Positions 26,392-37,172 of a DNA stretch of 50,599 nucleotides are shown here, in pieces. Positions within the stretch are counted from its first letter, which is position 1; each line of letters starts with the position of its first letter. Source of the DNA: Flammula alnicola (taxonomy: Eukaryota; Basidiomycota; Agaricomycetes; Agaricales; Strophariaceae); the NCBI GenBank assembly GCA_015499995.1, contig JADNRV010000341.1, positions 1 through 50,599 of the forward strand. The letters are read 5' to 3'. The translations under genes and the position numbers were made by a program. The notes under the pieces are model-generated. The model saw nothing but the letters and a program-made list of their open reading frames with translations, was not told the origin of the DNA and made no database searches.

Positions 26392-27041
26392 ATTTCTTAA
26401 TTCTTATGACCACACATAGCGATACCCCGGATTGCTGGATATATACACCCATCTGTTTTTGGATAATGTTACTCGCGGATGTTATTTAATTTTATGGTTT
26501 AGAAACACCTCGCAATGGAATTTCATGCTGTGTGCTGCAGTGCATCATGTATCGAAGAAAAAACAATCTGAATTTCGGAGTACGTATATACGGTAGAGTA
26601 CAGTACTAGTTAATACGCGGGACACGGAGAGGTTCTATAAGGTGAAAAAATATCGAGATGCCTAAGAGTGATTTAACGGCATATTTAGTATGATGGGACC
26701 CAGATACGACCGTGAAAATGATCTTGGTTCAGTTATCTGGCGCTCATCTTGTCCTCGTTCAAGAACTCAAGGATGCAGCAACGTACAACGTGCAGCTTCC
26801 AGAAACCTCATAACTTACTCGTGATTTTTATCCGCCTTCGTTGCATAAGCCTTCGAAATGAAGGATCAATATCATCAACAAAGTCGAGGTTGAGAGGAGG
26901 GAAAGCCAAATTACACATTTCCAAACATTAGTTGTCTGCTACTGTTGTGGAAGTGTCCATGCACGAATGAAAGGTATATATCTTGCTGTCTTCGAAATAG
27001 AGTTGTACACGGTTAAAGTATGTACTTGAACATGACATTCA
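26392..27041. other. Convergent intergenic region, 0.65 kb
   Basis: Between the 3' ends of the Sec14-like gene (+) and the PP2A gene (-). AT-rich, with only short unconvincing open frames. Confidence 0.5.
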
Positions 27042-28496
27042 TCACTGCCAGGACGTAGGTCCTTTAGTTCAAACTTTCCAACGACGACGAAGAGGCTCAC
27101 CAGGAAGTAGTCTGGTACACGCCGCGATACGAGAGGCTCCCCGGCCCGCGGGGCAGGATCAAATTGTAGGCTGCCGATGTTACCTGGTTAGCAGATCGGA
27201 GTAAGAAACCCGAAGCTGAGACGCACAAGCTGTATGATAATTTTTCGTCTATTTCCATGATGGCGGCTTGATTGCCACAGCGGTAGCAGTAATTCGGTGC
27301 ACTGAAAATCGTCACCACATTTCTATCTTGACCCCAGCTGTAACCTGATATCCCAGATAGAGATAAGTCAATGGAAGAAAGCCAAATGTGTGAACGACAG
27401 ACGTACCCTCCATAACCAATTGATGCGCCCGAGCAACGAGTGTAAGTCCATTATTATGATTGAAAGCTTCTGAAATGTCCTGTCCAAACGTATAACCAGC
27501 ACCTCGTGGCGATATCCCCCATCCACAGCGGTCGTCAGGATCGGACCATAGCAAATCACACATAGGTCCTTCATGCGGCACTTCTTGTACCCGATCAATG
27601 GAACGAACGTGGTCGAGAGTATCGATGGACGGTGAAAGGCCGCCATGTAAACAGAATATCTGTGGGAGTTTATGAGCGTCAGCAATTGTTTATGGATGGG
27701 TCATGATGTCAAGAAAAAGACAACCCTTTATGGGTTGGGACGTTATCTCATCACACGACAAACATTATTGTCCCAAGAAAGAACAAGACAAGGAAAAGTA
27801 TTATATGGATCACGTACTTGGTTATCAATGAGGGCGGTGAGAGGGAGGAAGTCGAAGAGGTCTGTGAAGAAGCGCCACACATTGGCGTTGCCGTATTTTC
27901 GGAGGCACTCATCGTAGAAGCCATAGACTTGCGTGATCTGTCGCGACTCGTGGTTCCCGCGAAGAATGGTGACCCGATCGCGATAGCGCAGCTTCAACGC
28001 AACTAGCAATGTCACAGTTTCGACAGAGTAATATCCACGGTCAACGTAGTCGCCCATGAAAAGATAATTTGTGTCTGGCGAATTGCCGCCAATCCGGAAG
28101 AGTTCGGATAGATCATGCTGTTTGTGATAAAGTGCACCAAAGACGACGAGGAATATAAAAGAAGAATGGCAAAGATTAGTTCTGCTTATGGAGCTTGGGG
28201 GTTGATGAGCGAAACAAGACGCACGAATTGGCCATGGATATCACCACAGACAGTGACCGGACACCTCACAGGTTGGACATTCGACTCCTCCATCAATATT
28301 TCCCGTGTCTATTAGAGAATTAAACCAGAAAGTCAGATCAAAGTAGCTCGAACGCTCAGCACTGCAACAAAACGCCGCTCGTGCTCTGCGCAAACCCTTA
28401 TCCACATACCTTGTCGCAGAGTTTTTTGACGTCGGCTTCTGTGAGCTGTTTGCATTGACTGAGCTGTTCGATCCAGCCATCGATTTCGTGTTCCAT
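27042..28496 (-). CDS. Protein phosphatase 2A catalytic subunit
   Basis: The spliced protein has about the 309 residues usual for PP2A-C. It begins [20 protein letters not shown]. All metallophosphatase motifs are present: [90 protein letters not shown] and [12 protein letters not shown]. The C-terminus is RRVPDYFL, the PP2A tail whose final Leu is carboxymethylated and controls assembly with A and B subunits. It dephosphorylates Ser/Thr in the cytosol and nucleus. An intron (27045-27100) separates the last Leu codon from the TGA, so the final exon supplies only the stop codon and the 3' UTR. Exon 1 is 28496-28410. Confidence 0.96.
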
Positions 28497-28697
28497 ATGT
28501 AAAATGGGGTTTCTAGAGTTTTAAATGATTCAAAAGATGGTGATTGTCTGGGATAGAGGTTGTGGAGTGATAATGCTGTCCTTGCCCTTGTCACCATCTG
28601 TCACACATGTCACTGTCACATCCTCCACCCTCAGAATTATCAAACCCGCGACGACGCGTCCTCAGACAGAACGTCCACACCTCTCTTTTCTTAAATC
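28497..28697. promoter_or_regulatory. Shared divergent promoter of PP2A-C and CCT5
   Basis: Only 201 bp separate the start codons of two essential housekeeping genes on opposite strands, so the core promoters must overlap or abut. No TATA consensus is obvious. Co-regulation is inferred from the layout only. Confidence 0.6.
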
Positions 28698-30938
28698 ATG
28701 TCTATAGACCCGAATTCTGCTGTATATACAGTAGACGAGGTACGTCCTTTGCTTGCATTGGAGCTATCCAGCTCACCCCCATCCAGTATGGAAGGCCCTT
28801 CATTCTTCTTCGCGAACAAGCGAAGAAAACAAGAACACATGGCATAGAGGCGATCAAGGTACATTTCTTGCAATATCAGCCCTGACAATGGCCTTATACT
28901 TGCTTTAGTCCCATATTCTTGCTGCTCGAACGGTCGCTAATATCATTCGAACATCTCTGGGTCCTCGAGGTACGTCAATCATGGCTTATTTGGGTGAAAC
29001 CTCTCTCATTACCTTGCTCTCTCTTTTTCAGGACTGGATAAAATCCTGATATCTCCAGATGGAGAGATAACAGTAACGAACGATGGTGCGACAATACTGG
29101 GCCAGATGGAAGTCGAGCATCAAATCGCCAAACTGCTCGTCCAACTCTCAAAAAGTCAGGACGATGAGATCGGTGATGGGACGACAGGGGTTGTCGGTAC
29201 GCTATATTAATTTTTATCGTCTAAGATACATTTTCATCGAGAACTCCAGTTCTTGCTGGTGCGCTTCTGGAGCAGAGTGAAGCACTTCTTGACCGAGGCA
29301 TCCACCCCATCCGCATCGCAGATGGATTCGATCGTGCATGCGCAGTAGCTGTTGAACAACTGGACCGCATCTCCGAGTCCGTTGAATTCACGATGGAAGA
29401 CACTGAAAATCTTCTCAAAACTGCGAAGACGAGCTTGGGCAGCAAGATGTATGTTCTGCTTTTCCTCGTCTCATTAGCATTGCTTAGTGGCCTTTTTGCA
29501 GCGTTTCAAAAGAACACACCCAGTTCGCTCAAATCGCTGTGGACGCTGTGTTGGCTGTTGCTGATCTTGAGCGTCGCGACGTTCCGTTCGATCTCATCAA
29601 AGTCGATGGCAAGGTTGGAGGTTCACTGGCCGACACAACTCTCATTCGGGGTGTCCTCCTCGACAAGGATATGTCACATCCACAAATGCCCCGTGTCGTC
29701 AGGGACGCTCGTCTCGCCATTCTCACCTGTCCATTCGAGCCGCCTCGCCCCAAGACAAAGCACAAGCTGGATATCACGAGCGTGGAAGAGTACAAGAAGC
29801 TGAGGGATTATGAGAAAGAGAAATTCGCTGATATGATCAAGCGAGTAAAGGACACTGGCGCGAATTTGGTCATTTGCCAATGGGGTTTCGATGATGAGGC
29901 GAACCATTTGTTGATGCAAAACGACCTTCCTGCTGTTCGATGGGTCGGAGGACCGGAAATTGAGGTATATTTGATTCAATGTGCATTTTTGTTTTATACT
30001 GATTGACCTTGCCACAGCTCATTGCTATCGCTACCCAGGGACGGATCGTGCCCCGATTTGAGGACCTCTCAAAGGACAAGCTAGGGAAAGCCGGTATCGT
30101 ACGGGAAATTTCTTTCGGCACGACGCGCGACAAAATGCTCGTAATCGAAGAGTGCGCAAACACGCGAGCTGTCACTATCTTTGTGCGAGGAAGCAATAAG
30201 ATGGTAAGAGATGATTTGCTTGTCTCATGATTTTCCTCACATCCCACGACTTGAATCTAGATCGTGGATGAAGCCAAACGCGCCTTGCACGATGCCATTT
30301 GTGTTGTCCGCAACATGATCGTGGACAATCGGGTAGTCTATGGCGGTGGTGCGGCCGACATCAGCTGTGCGATCGCAGTCGCAAAGGCGGCAGATGAGGT
30401 ATGCCTACTAAAACCTTCTATCCCTCCTGATTGTCATTCAGTATCGCTCGCAGATTCCATCAATCGAACAGTATGCCATGCGTGCATTTGCATCAGCCTT
30501 GGATGCCATCCCTCTGGCACTGGCTGAGAACAGCGGTTTGTCACCTATTGAAACTCTCACGGAGGTTCGCAGCCGGCAAGTAAACGAAAAGAACTCGCGG
30601 CTCGGAATTGACTGCAACGGACGTGGAGAGAACGGTAGGCATATCCTGGCTCCTTTTTTGGACGATTGCTGACAATACAAATTGTAGACATGAAGAAGCA
30701 ATACGTGTACGATCCTCTCATTTCCAAGCGACAGCAATACCTGCTTGCGACCCAGGTCAGAATAGTGCAATTGTTTCTTGTCTTCTTTGAAACTGACTGG
30801 TTTTTATTTACATTCCGGATTAGCTTGTTCGCCAGGTGCTTAAGATTGGTATGTCCCACTCTCTTTTCCGTGCCTCCAAGCTAATGGGTTATATTACCAA
30901 CAGACGATGTGATCACGGCTGGTCAGGCGGACGATTAG
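28698..30938 (+). CDS. CCT5: T-complex protein 1 subunit epsilon (CCT5)
   Basis: Twelve exons (28698-28739, 28787-28858, 28909-28969, 29032-29196, 29250-29448, 29502-29964, 30018-30203, 30261-30398, 30454-30634, 30688-30755, 30824-30848, 30904-30938) give 544 aa, the normal length. Chaperonin motifs are clear: [49 protein letters not shown] (ATP-binding Asp in GDGTT), and near the C-terminus [10 protein letters not shown] and ending VITAGQADD. The apical sequence ([20 protein letters not shown]) is typical of the epsilon subunit. CCT is the cytosolic two-ring chaperonin that folds actin, tubulin and WD-repeat proteins. Its neighbour PP2A shares the promoter. Confidence 0.96.
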
Positions 30939-31481
30939 AAAAGTGATAGATCTTGGGAGTAGTGCATAGTGGGAATTGAAAATTGAATCAATCAGTCTCG
31001 CATGATGGACATTATTCGATTTCTGACTGAAGCCTCTCTTGTTCAACAGGCGTGCATTCTAGGCCACCTTGCAGCCGATGAGTGCTTACAGTGTGCGGCA
31101 TTTATCTAATAGTTCATATCAGCACCTACGATCATGACGTCTGCAGATAGCCCACGAATGCCAGGAGCAAGCTTATCTGTACCTCAGGCACTCAAAGGCA
31201 TGCGGCGCACCGGAGACCTTGGGAATCCTATCGAGCATAGTAAGAGCGCAAGTCAGGGAAACCCGCATGTTCAAGTTCCTGCTGGAGGTAGACATGAGAG
31301 ATATCAGCGTAACCGTGATAAGTACAACATTGACATGACACAGAACAGAGCAATTTTCCATATCTCCGTGATCATGGAGTGTGAAAACCATCATGATTTG
31401 GGATACTTCAACTCTTATAAGACGTGTAGAAATGCACCGGGATGAACAAGGCTCAGCGTATCACCCAGTTTCGTACTCAAA
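30939..31481. other. Intergenic region upstream of the secreted peptide gene
   Basis: A 103-codon open frame (31134-31445) covers most of this stretch, but it shows no family and contains the TATA box of the next gene, so I treat it as non-coding. Confidence 0.5.
31416..31422 (+). promoter_or_regulatory. TATA box of the secreted cysteine-rich peptide gene
   Basis: TATAAGA 66 bp before the ATG at 31482. The spacing is normal and supports an expressed gene and this start. Confidence 0.5.
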
Positions 31482-31710
31482 ATGCGATTCTTCACCGAAT
31501 TTATTGCCGTTGTTCTCGCCGCTACTGCAGCAAATGTATGGGCTACATCTTTAATATTCAATGGATAAAGCTGAAATTGAACCGCAGGCTATTGTCATTG
31601 GCGCTCCTGTCTGTATTTGTCCCACGGGGACTTTGCCTGGCATTTGTTCCGCAGAAAGACTAGCTGCTGGCTGTGTTTCTGGTACCTTTTGCGGACCTAA
31701 ATGCGAGTAG
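31482..31710 (+). CDS. Small secreted cysteine-rich protein
   Basis: Two exons (31482-31535, 31588-31710) with a clean 52-nt intron (GTATGG...CCGCAG) give 58 aa. Residues 1-19 are a typical signal peptide (MRFFTEFIAVVLAATAANA); the intron falls one codon before the likely cleavage site. The mature peptide of about 39 residues has six cysteines at 27, 29, 38, 47, 53 and 57, that is C-x-C-x8-C-x8-C-x5-C-x3-C, enough for three disulfides. I recognise no family: hydrophobins have eight cysteines with paired CC, and this has neither. Such peptides in fungi act as effectors, antimicrobial peptides or structural wall proteins; which applies here cannot be told. It lies 0.5 kb from the 3' end of the CVNH gene. 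Confidence 0.72.
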
Positions 31711-32232
31711 AGCGAACGTTGGGAATTGAGGTAACTACTATCTTAAGCCCAGCTTTCTTGAAATTCCTCACGAACGATATTTCTAAGGAGATAAACGAAC
31801 TAGCCAAGATGGCCAAGCAATTTTTCATCAAGTCAAGTTTCATCTTGCTAGCTTTATCCCAATAGCACAATAGTTGCTGCCGTATATTTTTGACTCCATG
31901 AGGTTGTGCTGATGAAAATTTGGGCCAAGGTACGAGGCTGGGATGCAGTCATGCCATGAGCCAATGCCGACCAATGCTAAGATCACCATTTGATTCCGCT
32001 GCGCTGAAGTAGATGTCGCTTGGCACGTCTTTTTCAACCCAATTTGTCAACATTGTAACCACGGGTGTACGAACAGGAAGAATAGATGTACATATAGCGA
32101 GATCATGCATATAGGCTGGTTCTGAGGCATAAGTAGAAATTATGTCCGTAAACAAGGCTACAGTTTCCTAAAGACAGCGAAAACGAAGGGATACAAAGCA
32201 TTAAATCCCTACTGTGGAGAATTGAAGGCTGT
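31711..32232. other. Convergent intergenic region, 0.5 kb
   Basis: Between the 3' ends of the secreted peptide gene (+) and the CVNH gene (-). AT-rich; no coding signal was recognised. Confidence 0.45.
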
Positions 32233-33674
32233 TTAGCTCGTGGCATACGTTCCGCTGCCGTTTTTATCGCCATAGACCTTCGGCGTCTCGTACCCCTTTG
32301 TTGTCTCATATCCCTTTGCGGCGCCATATCCATTGGAATTGCCGTGGGTACCTCCAGAGTAGGGCTCATGGTGGTGTCCATGCTCGTGGCGGTGCCCATC
32401 CTTGAACACGTGCAGGCACTCGGCTTCCGTGTACGAAGGGCGAGCGGTCGCGCATCCGGTGATATCCTGGACCATAATCTCCATCTGCAAGGCAATGTGG
32501 CGCATCGCCGATGCAGTTACCACCGTGATAGCCTCCTCCATAGCGATGGTGAGCTTCTTGTGCATCTCGATGGTGACGTGCTCAACGGTGCTCTCCGCAA
32601 TCCTAATCATAGTCTGCTCAATGACGGGGTGCTTTGCGAAGACGGAGAGATCGGGTTCAGCGATGACCTTGAACTTCATCCAAGGGACTTCGCTGAGCAT
32701 GACGGAGAGCTTCCTCTCGATCTCGATTATAATGAGGATGCCATCGGCGTTGCAGAGTCGGGTACGGAGGTCAAGGCGGCAGAGCGAGTAGCGCTCCTGG
32801 TCGCCGGGGATGCGGCACTTGCCAACAAGAAAATAGCCTTCCAAATAGAAGGAATGGCATGTTTTGCTGAAGCCCGTGAGGTCCCATTCAAGGTTTCCGT
32901 TGTTGTTGCCAATGCAGGTGTCGAGGTCGATGTTGGAGCACACAGTGGACCCATCGAGGCGACGGCAATCTGCGTGGAGGTAGCTGCCTTTGAGCTCAAA
33001 TGCCGAACAGGTATCCTCGAGCAAGAGATGTTTGCTGTGGCTAAAGAAAGATGGTAAAGTAAGAAAAAATGTGATAGGACAAAAAAAAAATTCTACCTTC
33101 TGAACGCGGCCGAGGAAAAAGCGCTCTTGGATTGAGATGAAGCGGTGGTGGAAACAGAGGTTGCGCTGGAGGTAGCAGAGACGGTCGAAAACGTAGTGGA
33201 AGCGGCGCTCGCTGCTGTCGACGCGGATGCCGCGCTAGCCGTAGAAATAGACCTGTCCAACCCAGGAGAGGCTTTGACAGTATCAACCTTCAAATGACTG
33301 AGAGTGGAAGAATGCATGTCGTCAGAAATAGTTAAAAAAAGCAGGGGACATAATACTTACTGGGCTGATTTATACTCCAAAATGCCGTTGTTGTTGTGGA
33401 CATACTCATTGAGATTAAACTTGGCGTCGACGTACTTTCCATAGGCGTTCTTGAGTTTGGCGATTAAGAATCCGTCGACAACGCTGACGCTATCCGCTGA
33501 ATGGCTGAAGTCCTTGCCGCCCCATGTAAACTTGCCATCAATGTTTCCGAGGTATGGGTCGAGAGGGATAGAAGAAGTAATGTACGTCTTGCCGTCGGTC
33601 TTTTTGCACTCAGCAGAGAGGACGCCTCTGGCAATGGCATACTTGCGGCAGGATTCTGTCAAGGTGAACGGCAT
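32233..33674 (-). CDS. Double CVNH (cyanovirin-N homology) lectin-like protein
   Basis: Exons 33674-33361, 33297-33097 and 33040-32233 give 440 aa in exact frame. Residues 1-105 form one complete CVNH domain with both internal repeats (FTLTESCRKYAIARGVLSAE, YLGNIDGKFTWGGKDFSHSA, LKNAYGKYVDAKFNLNEYVH, NNNGILEYKS). Residues about 115-170 are a linker of almost only Ala, Ser and Thr. Residues about 178-275 are a second CVNH domain (DTCSAFELKGSYLHADCRRL, CIGNNNGNLEWDLTGFSKTC, YFLVGKCRIPGDQERYSLCR, CNADGIL). A further helical region to about 390 is not recognised, and the tail is His/Gly-rich (KDGHRHEHGHHHEPYSGG) with repeated KGYET. There is no signal peptide. CVNH proteins bind mannose-type glycans in the known cases. 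A cytosolic defence or recognition lectin is inference. Confidence 0.85.
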
Positions 33675-33678
33675 TGTG

Positions 33679-33749
33679 CTAGGAAATTCGAATAATCGGT
33701 AAACTGTCTGGACGTATCGCGCTTGGTCACCGCAAGATAATTTACATAC
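33679..33749 (-). other. 5' UTR intron of the CVNH gene
   Basis: On the - strand a perfect donor (CCAAG then GTATGT) and an acceptor (TTCCTAG) bound 71 nt that end 4 nt before the ATG. Splicing would leave the leader joined directly to CACAATG. Seen in sequence; use in vivo is inferred. Confidence 0.55.
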
Positions 33750-33873
33750 CTTGGTTTGGCTTCTGAGCGAGGAGCTGCAGATGATGCTCGAAAACGGGAT
33801 CGGAAGAAGCTGAAGGAGGAATGGAGATCCAGAGCGAGGCGGAGAATGTTGAATACCTGTCGAGATAGGCCGA

Positions 33874-33881
33874 CCTTTATA
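33874..33881 (-). promoter_or_regulatory. TATA box of the CVNH gene
   Basis: TATAAAGG on the - strand, about 200 bp before the ATG, or about 130 bp after removal of the 5' UTR intron. Confidence 0.5.
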
Positions 33882-34300
33882 CTCTACCTTTCTTTGCGTT
33901 ACTCATTTTTACACTATGGAATGATGCAAGTTTCCATAAACTTAGAATTCTTCCTAACGTCAGAACAGCGCTCGGTGTAGATTTGCGTCCGCGTCTAGGA
34001 ACGACGCTGAATTAAGTGTCATCTGAATCATTGGCCGGTTTAGGAACACAGTCGAACAGGGCAACTGTCGAGATAAAGGCACTAGCGGCGAGCTTGAATT
34101 TGTTTTGTCCGAATTGTCCCGTTGAGAAACCTCTTCTAGAAGCAAAAGGACATGAAGGTGGGTGGATTAGGCCCTAGTATTGGCATAAGTAACTGAGTTG
34201 GATTCAGGAAATAAATCATACAATAGTCAGGAACTAGGGATATCAGTAGGCGCTCTACCAGCGGAATCAGCTGCAGAACTGAATCAAGGGATGCATACAG

Positions 34301-34717
34301 AGGACCCGGGAAGCTCCCGCCAAAATATGTCCGCGATTTTACGGATTTGAGGGCTCAAATTTGGCCAAATTTTGTCCGTTTTATCCGGATTTGAGGGCTT
34401 TCCGGACCTTAACCTTGACCGTATTATGCAGATTTTAGGCCCACTGGCTGGACCGAATCCCAAGAGCCAAGGTGGCCGACCATAGGGGGGGGGGGTGAAA
34501 ATTATTGGACGAGCAGCTCGAAAACGCTCGAAAAAGGTACCTGCACTGAAAATCCGCGTCCCGTCTGCGAAAAAGAGGAACAAAATGGATCTCTTTTTTG
34601 AAAAGCATGACACCCTTGTCCGAAAATGCAGATTTGACGCCCAAATGGTTACAGATTTGAGGGTCAAAATTTGGCGATTTGGCGGACATGTTTTGGCGGC
34701 AGAGCTTCCCGGGTCCT
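34301..34717. mobile_element. Non-autonomous TIR element (MITE-like)
   Basis: The ends are imperfect inverted repeats of about 34 bp: the left reads AGGACCCGGGAAGCTC then CCGCCAAAATATGTCCGC (34301-34334), and the right, on the other strand, reads AGGACCCGGGAAGCTC, an extra TG, then CCGCCAAAACATGTCCGC (34717-34682). TACAG occurs just outside the left end (34296-34300) and 3 bp outside the right end (34721-34725), a possible 5-bp target duplication. Inside are repeated GGATTTGAGGG words and a run of G at about 34486-34496. No transposase is encoded. The open frame on the - strand across it is probably incidental. Superfamily not determined. Confidence 0.65.
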
Positions 34718-34725
34718 ACGTACAG

Positions 34726-36340
34726 CATCAAACTTGAATTTGCAACGGGACACTAGGAACATAGCGCTCGCTGTCAAGAAGAGTCAGGCGACTGAATACA
34801 TTCACAGGCGCACTTGCAAGAATCAGGGACTGAGGAGGGTGACAAAAGAGATAGCGACGTTAGTAAAATGAAGCATCTGTATGGAAGGCAGTTTGACTGA
34901 CATACAAGAGCAGAAAAGCGACCATCGCGGAACCCATCAGAGGCCAAGGGGAGATTTAGAGTGCCTGCCTCTCCTAAATATTTAGCGCCGTCTGTCTCTT
35001 TGGCCCTGCACTCAGCCCGGCGACGCAAATTTGAAGAAAGAGTCCTGTACTTGCTTCAAGACGGCACACAGCCATAGCGTTTGATGCATCTTCGCGCCAA
35101 ACGTCAAGAAAGGTTGGAGACACGGAATGGAATCGTGGCTGTAAATGCAAGAAAACATGTCAGAGTCTTATGGTAAAGCTTGGAAAGAATGCAATGCGTA
35201 TGTATTCCATTCAACGCACTCAATTGAATCCGGGGGTTGTAAAAAAGGATCGGCGTCAATTCAACATTAATTGTCAGGATAAGATGGGCGAGCGTACATT
35301 ATAGGAAAATGTTCATGGCCAATAGTAGACGCCTTAACTCTCGGAAGGGACAGAGGCTGAATGAGTATGTGATAAGGTGATGCTGATGCCAGCAGATACT
35401 ACCCGGCAATCACCGAAAAAAGGGGCGCGTGTTCGCTGTGTAAGTACATGTCTACATGTATACTACGAAAAAAAGGGAGAAGGAGAGTGGGTAAGCAGAA
35501 AATAAGCAGAGATATAAGTACTGTACCTAACCACTGGCAACCAGGTCCCTTGGCCATCCGCAAAGAAAATTCGTCGTGAAAGTCCCTGAAGTCCGATGCG
35601 TGGAATGAGATATTCCTTTTCTCTTCGAACTTTCGGCTCTTTATATCCTTTTCCTCCATTTATTTAAGATAGGACAAGAGGATAGGGAATGAGCTTTAGA
35701 GGCGGCAAATACATCTTGTTTCCACATGAGCCATTGCGTCGACGTCCGCTAGCGCTGACCGGCATCCTGACTCTGTCCTGCTTGCAGAGTACGAAAATGC
35801 TGCTACTGAAGATCTTGGGAAACAGGAACCCTGAACAGCTGAGGTCTCCCACTGCATCCAACTTCTCGGTTTTGGAATAAGGCCCTCAGAATCACAAGCC
35901 ACCGAAGCCTATCCCCTTCTTCGGGGCACCATTTTCAGGGTACCCACCATGCATACGCAACACTGGGAACTGGGCTGGGTCCAACAAAGGATCGTCGGAT
36001 TTGATGGCGCGTCACTGGGATGTCGATGCTCAGCAGAAGGAGTGCGATTTCTCGGAGATTGCACTGGTGAACAAGAACGAAGAGCGATAACAATCGTGCG
36101 ATAACAAAGTTATAACTGCCGACCAGGCTAGACTCGTCAACAATTCTCACTTGGGCCTAGGAGAGGTTCTGTCGACTTCTGCCGAATGAATTACGGATGC
36201 CGCCTACTTATACCAGTTTGGCGTGGGAACTATGATCTCTTTCACTGAATGACGTCACGACATATATATAGTCTCGACTCTCGAGAACGTACATATTTGA
36301 GAGACAACCTAGCCCATTTCTTGTTCACCATCGTATCGCC
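34726..36340. other. Gene-poor region, 1.6 kb
   Basis: Only short overlapping open frames. One of 63 codons at 35689-35880 has no recognisable feature. Together with the stretch before the TIR element this gives about 2.6 kb between the CVNH gene and the next gene. Confidence 0.45.
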
Positions 36341-37172
36341 ATGTTCTCCATCAGTGCTTCACGCTCTTTCCTGTTCACATCGTCGCGTCGATTTGCTGTG
36401 TCGGCCAGCGCAAGATACAATAGTACGAGGTCAGTTCCCAGTACTATGGCAGTGTGTACCTCGGGGCCCTTATGTTTCTGATACTAACTAGGCTCTATAC
36501 GAGGTTCACATCTTTGCATAAAAGTTGAATAAAACGTGGTCTAATTCATCCTTTCTTAGCACGATGCACGAAAACGATCCCGAGGTATGAACCCATCCGT
36601 GCCTCGTGGCTTCTCCTTGACGAGCCTTGTGGAAACAGGTTCTAGAAAGGGAGAAAAAGAGGAACCTCTCCAGATCGTCCACCGACAAGACCTCGACGCC
36701 TTATGACTACGCCCCTGGTTGGAACGAAGTACTCGCAACTGCATCTGAGGCTGCCGTAAAGGTGCGCAATATTGGCCTTGCAGACGCCACCCACCGTTCT
36801 GCGTCATTGACGTCATTCTAGGCCGATCATGCAGAGGGCAGTGTTGGATCCGACATGCAATCCAAAACTGTAGAGTTTCTGCGTGCAGCTCGTACGGAGA
36901 CTGAGGGAGAGTCTTCTACGACTGCGTTCTATGCTCGAGATGAGGTTTCTGGGCCCCTTCGAAGTGCTGATGGCAAGGAAGAGGTGATTGCAACCAAAGG
37001 CAAAGTCACAACCGACAAAAAAGGCGCTGATACTATTATCGAAGAATTAGAAGAAGACGCTAGGATGACGCCAAGCGAGCAAGATGTGCGTCTAACCGCT
37101 TTTTACCTTTACCATTATAATATTGACGTCTTTGTTCCTTCCTAGGTCAAGGCAGATAGAGGAGAAATATAA
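36341..37172 (+). CDS. Predicted mitochondrial protein of unknown function
   Basis: Five exons (36341-36429, 36560-36584, 36639-36761, 36822-37085, 37146-37172) give 175 aa. The first 29 residues have Arg, Ser, Ala and Phe but no acid (FSISASRSFLFTSSRRFAVS), a classic mitochondrial presequence. The mature part is hydrophilic: HENDPEVLEREKKRNLSRS, TPYDYAPGWNEVLATASEAA, a middle region rich in Glu, Thr and Ala, and a tail MTPSEQDVKADRGEI. A VKAD motif occurs twice (AVKADHAEG and DVKADRGE), each time with an intron beside it. No transmembrane segment or enzyme motif was seen. Similar small proteins are widespread in fungi, but I cannot give a function. Confidence 0.72.

Noticed and set aside
31134..31445. 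103-codon open frame before the secreted peptide
   Set aside because: No family, and it contains the likely TATA box of the next gene; treated as intergenic.
32344..33057. 237-codon open frame on the + strand
   Set aside because: It is antisense to the third exon of the CVNH gene, whose strand is fixed by domain homology and splice sites.
34284..34667. 127-codon open frame on the - strand within the TIR element
   Set aside because: It crosses the element and its flank, has no transposase motif and low-quality composition; probably incidental.
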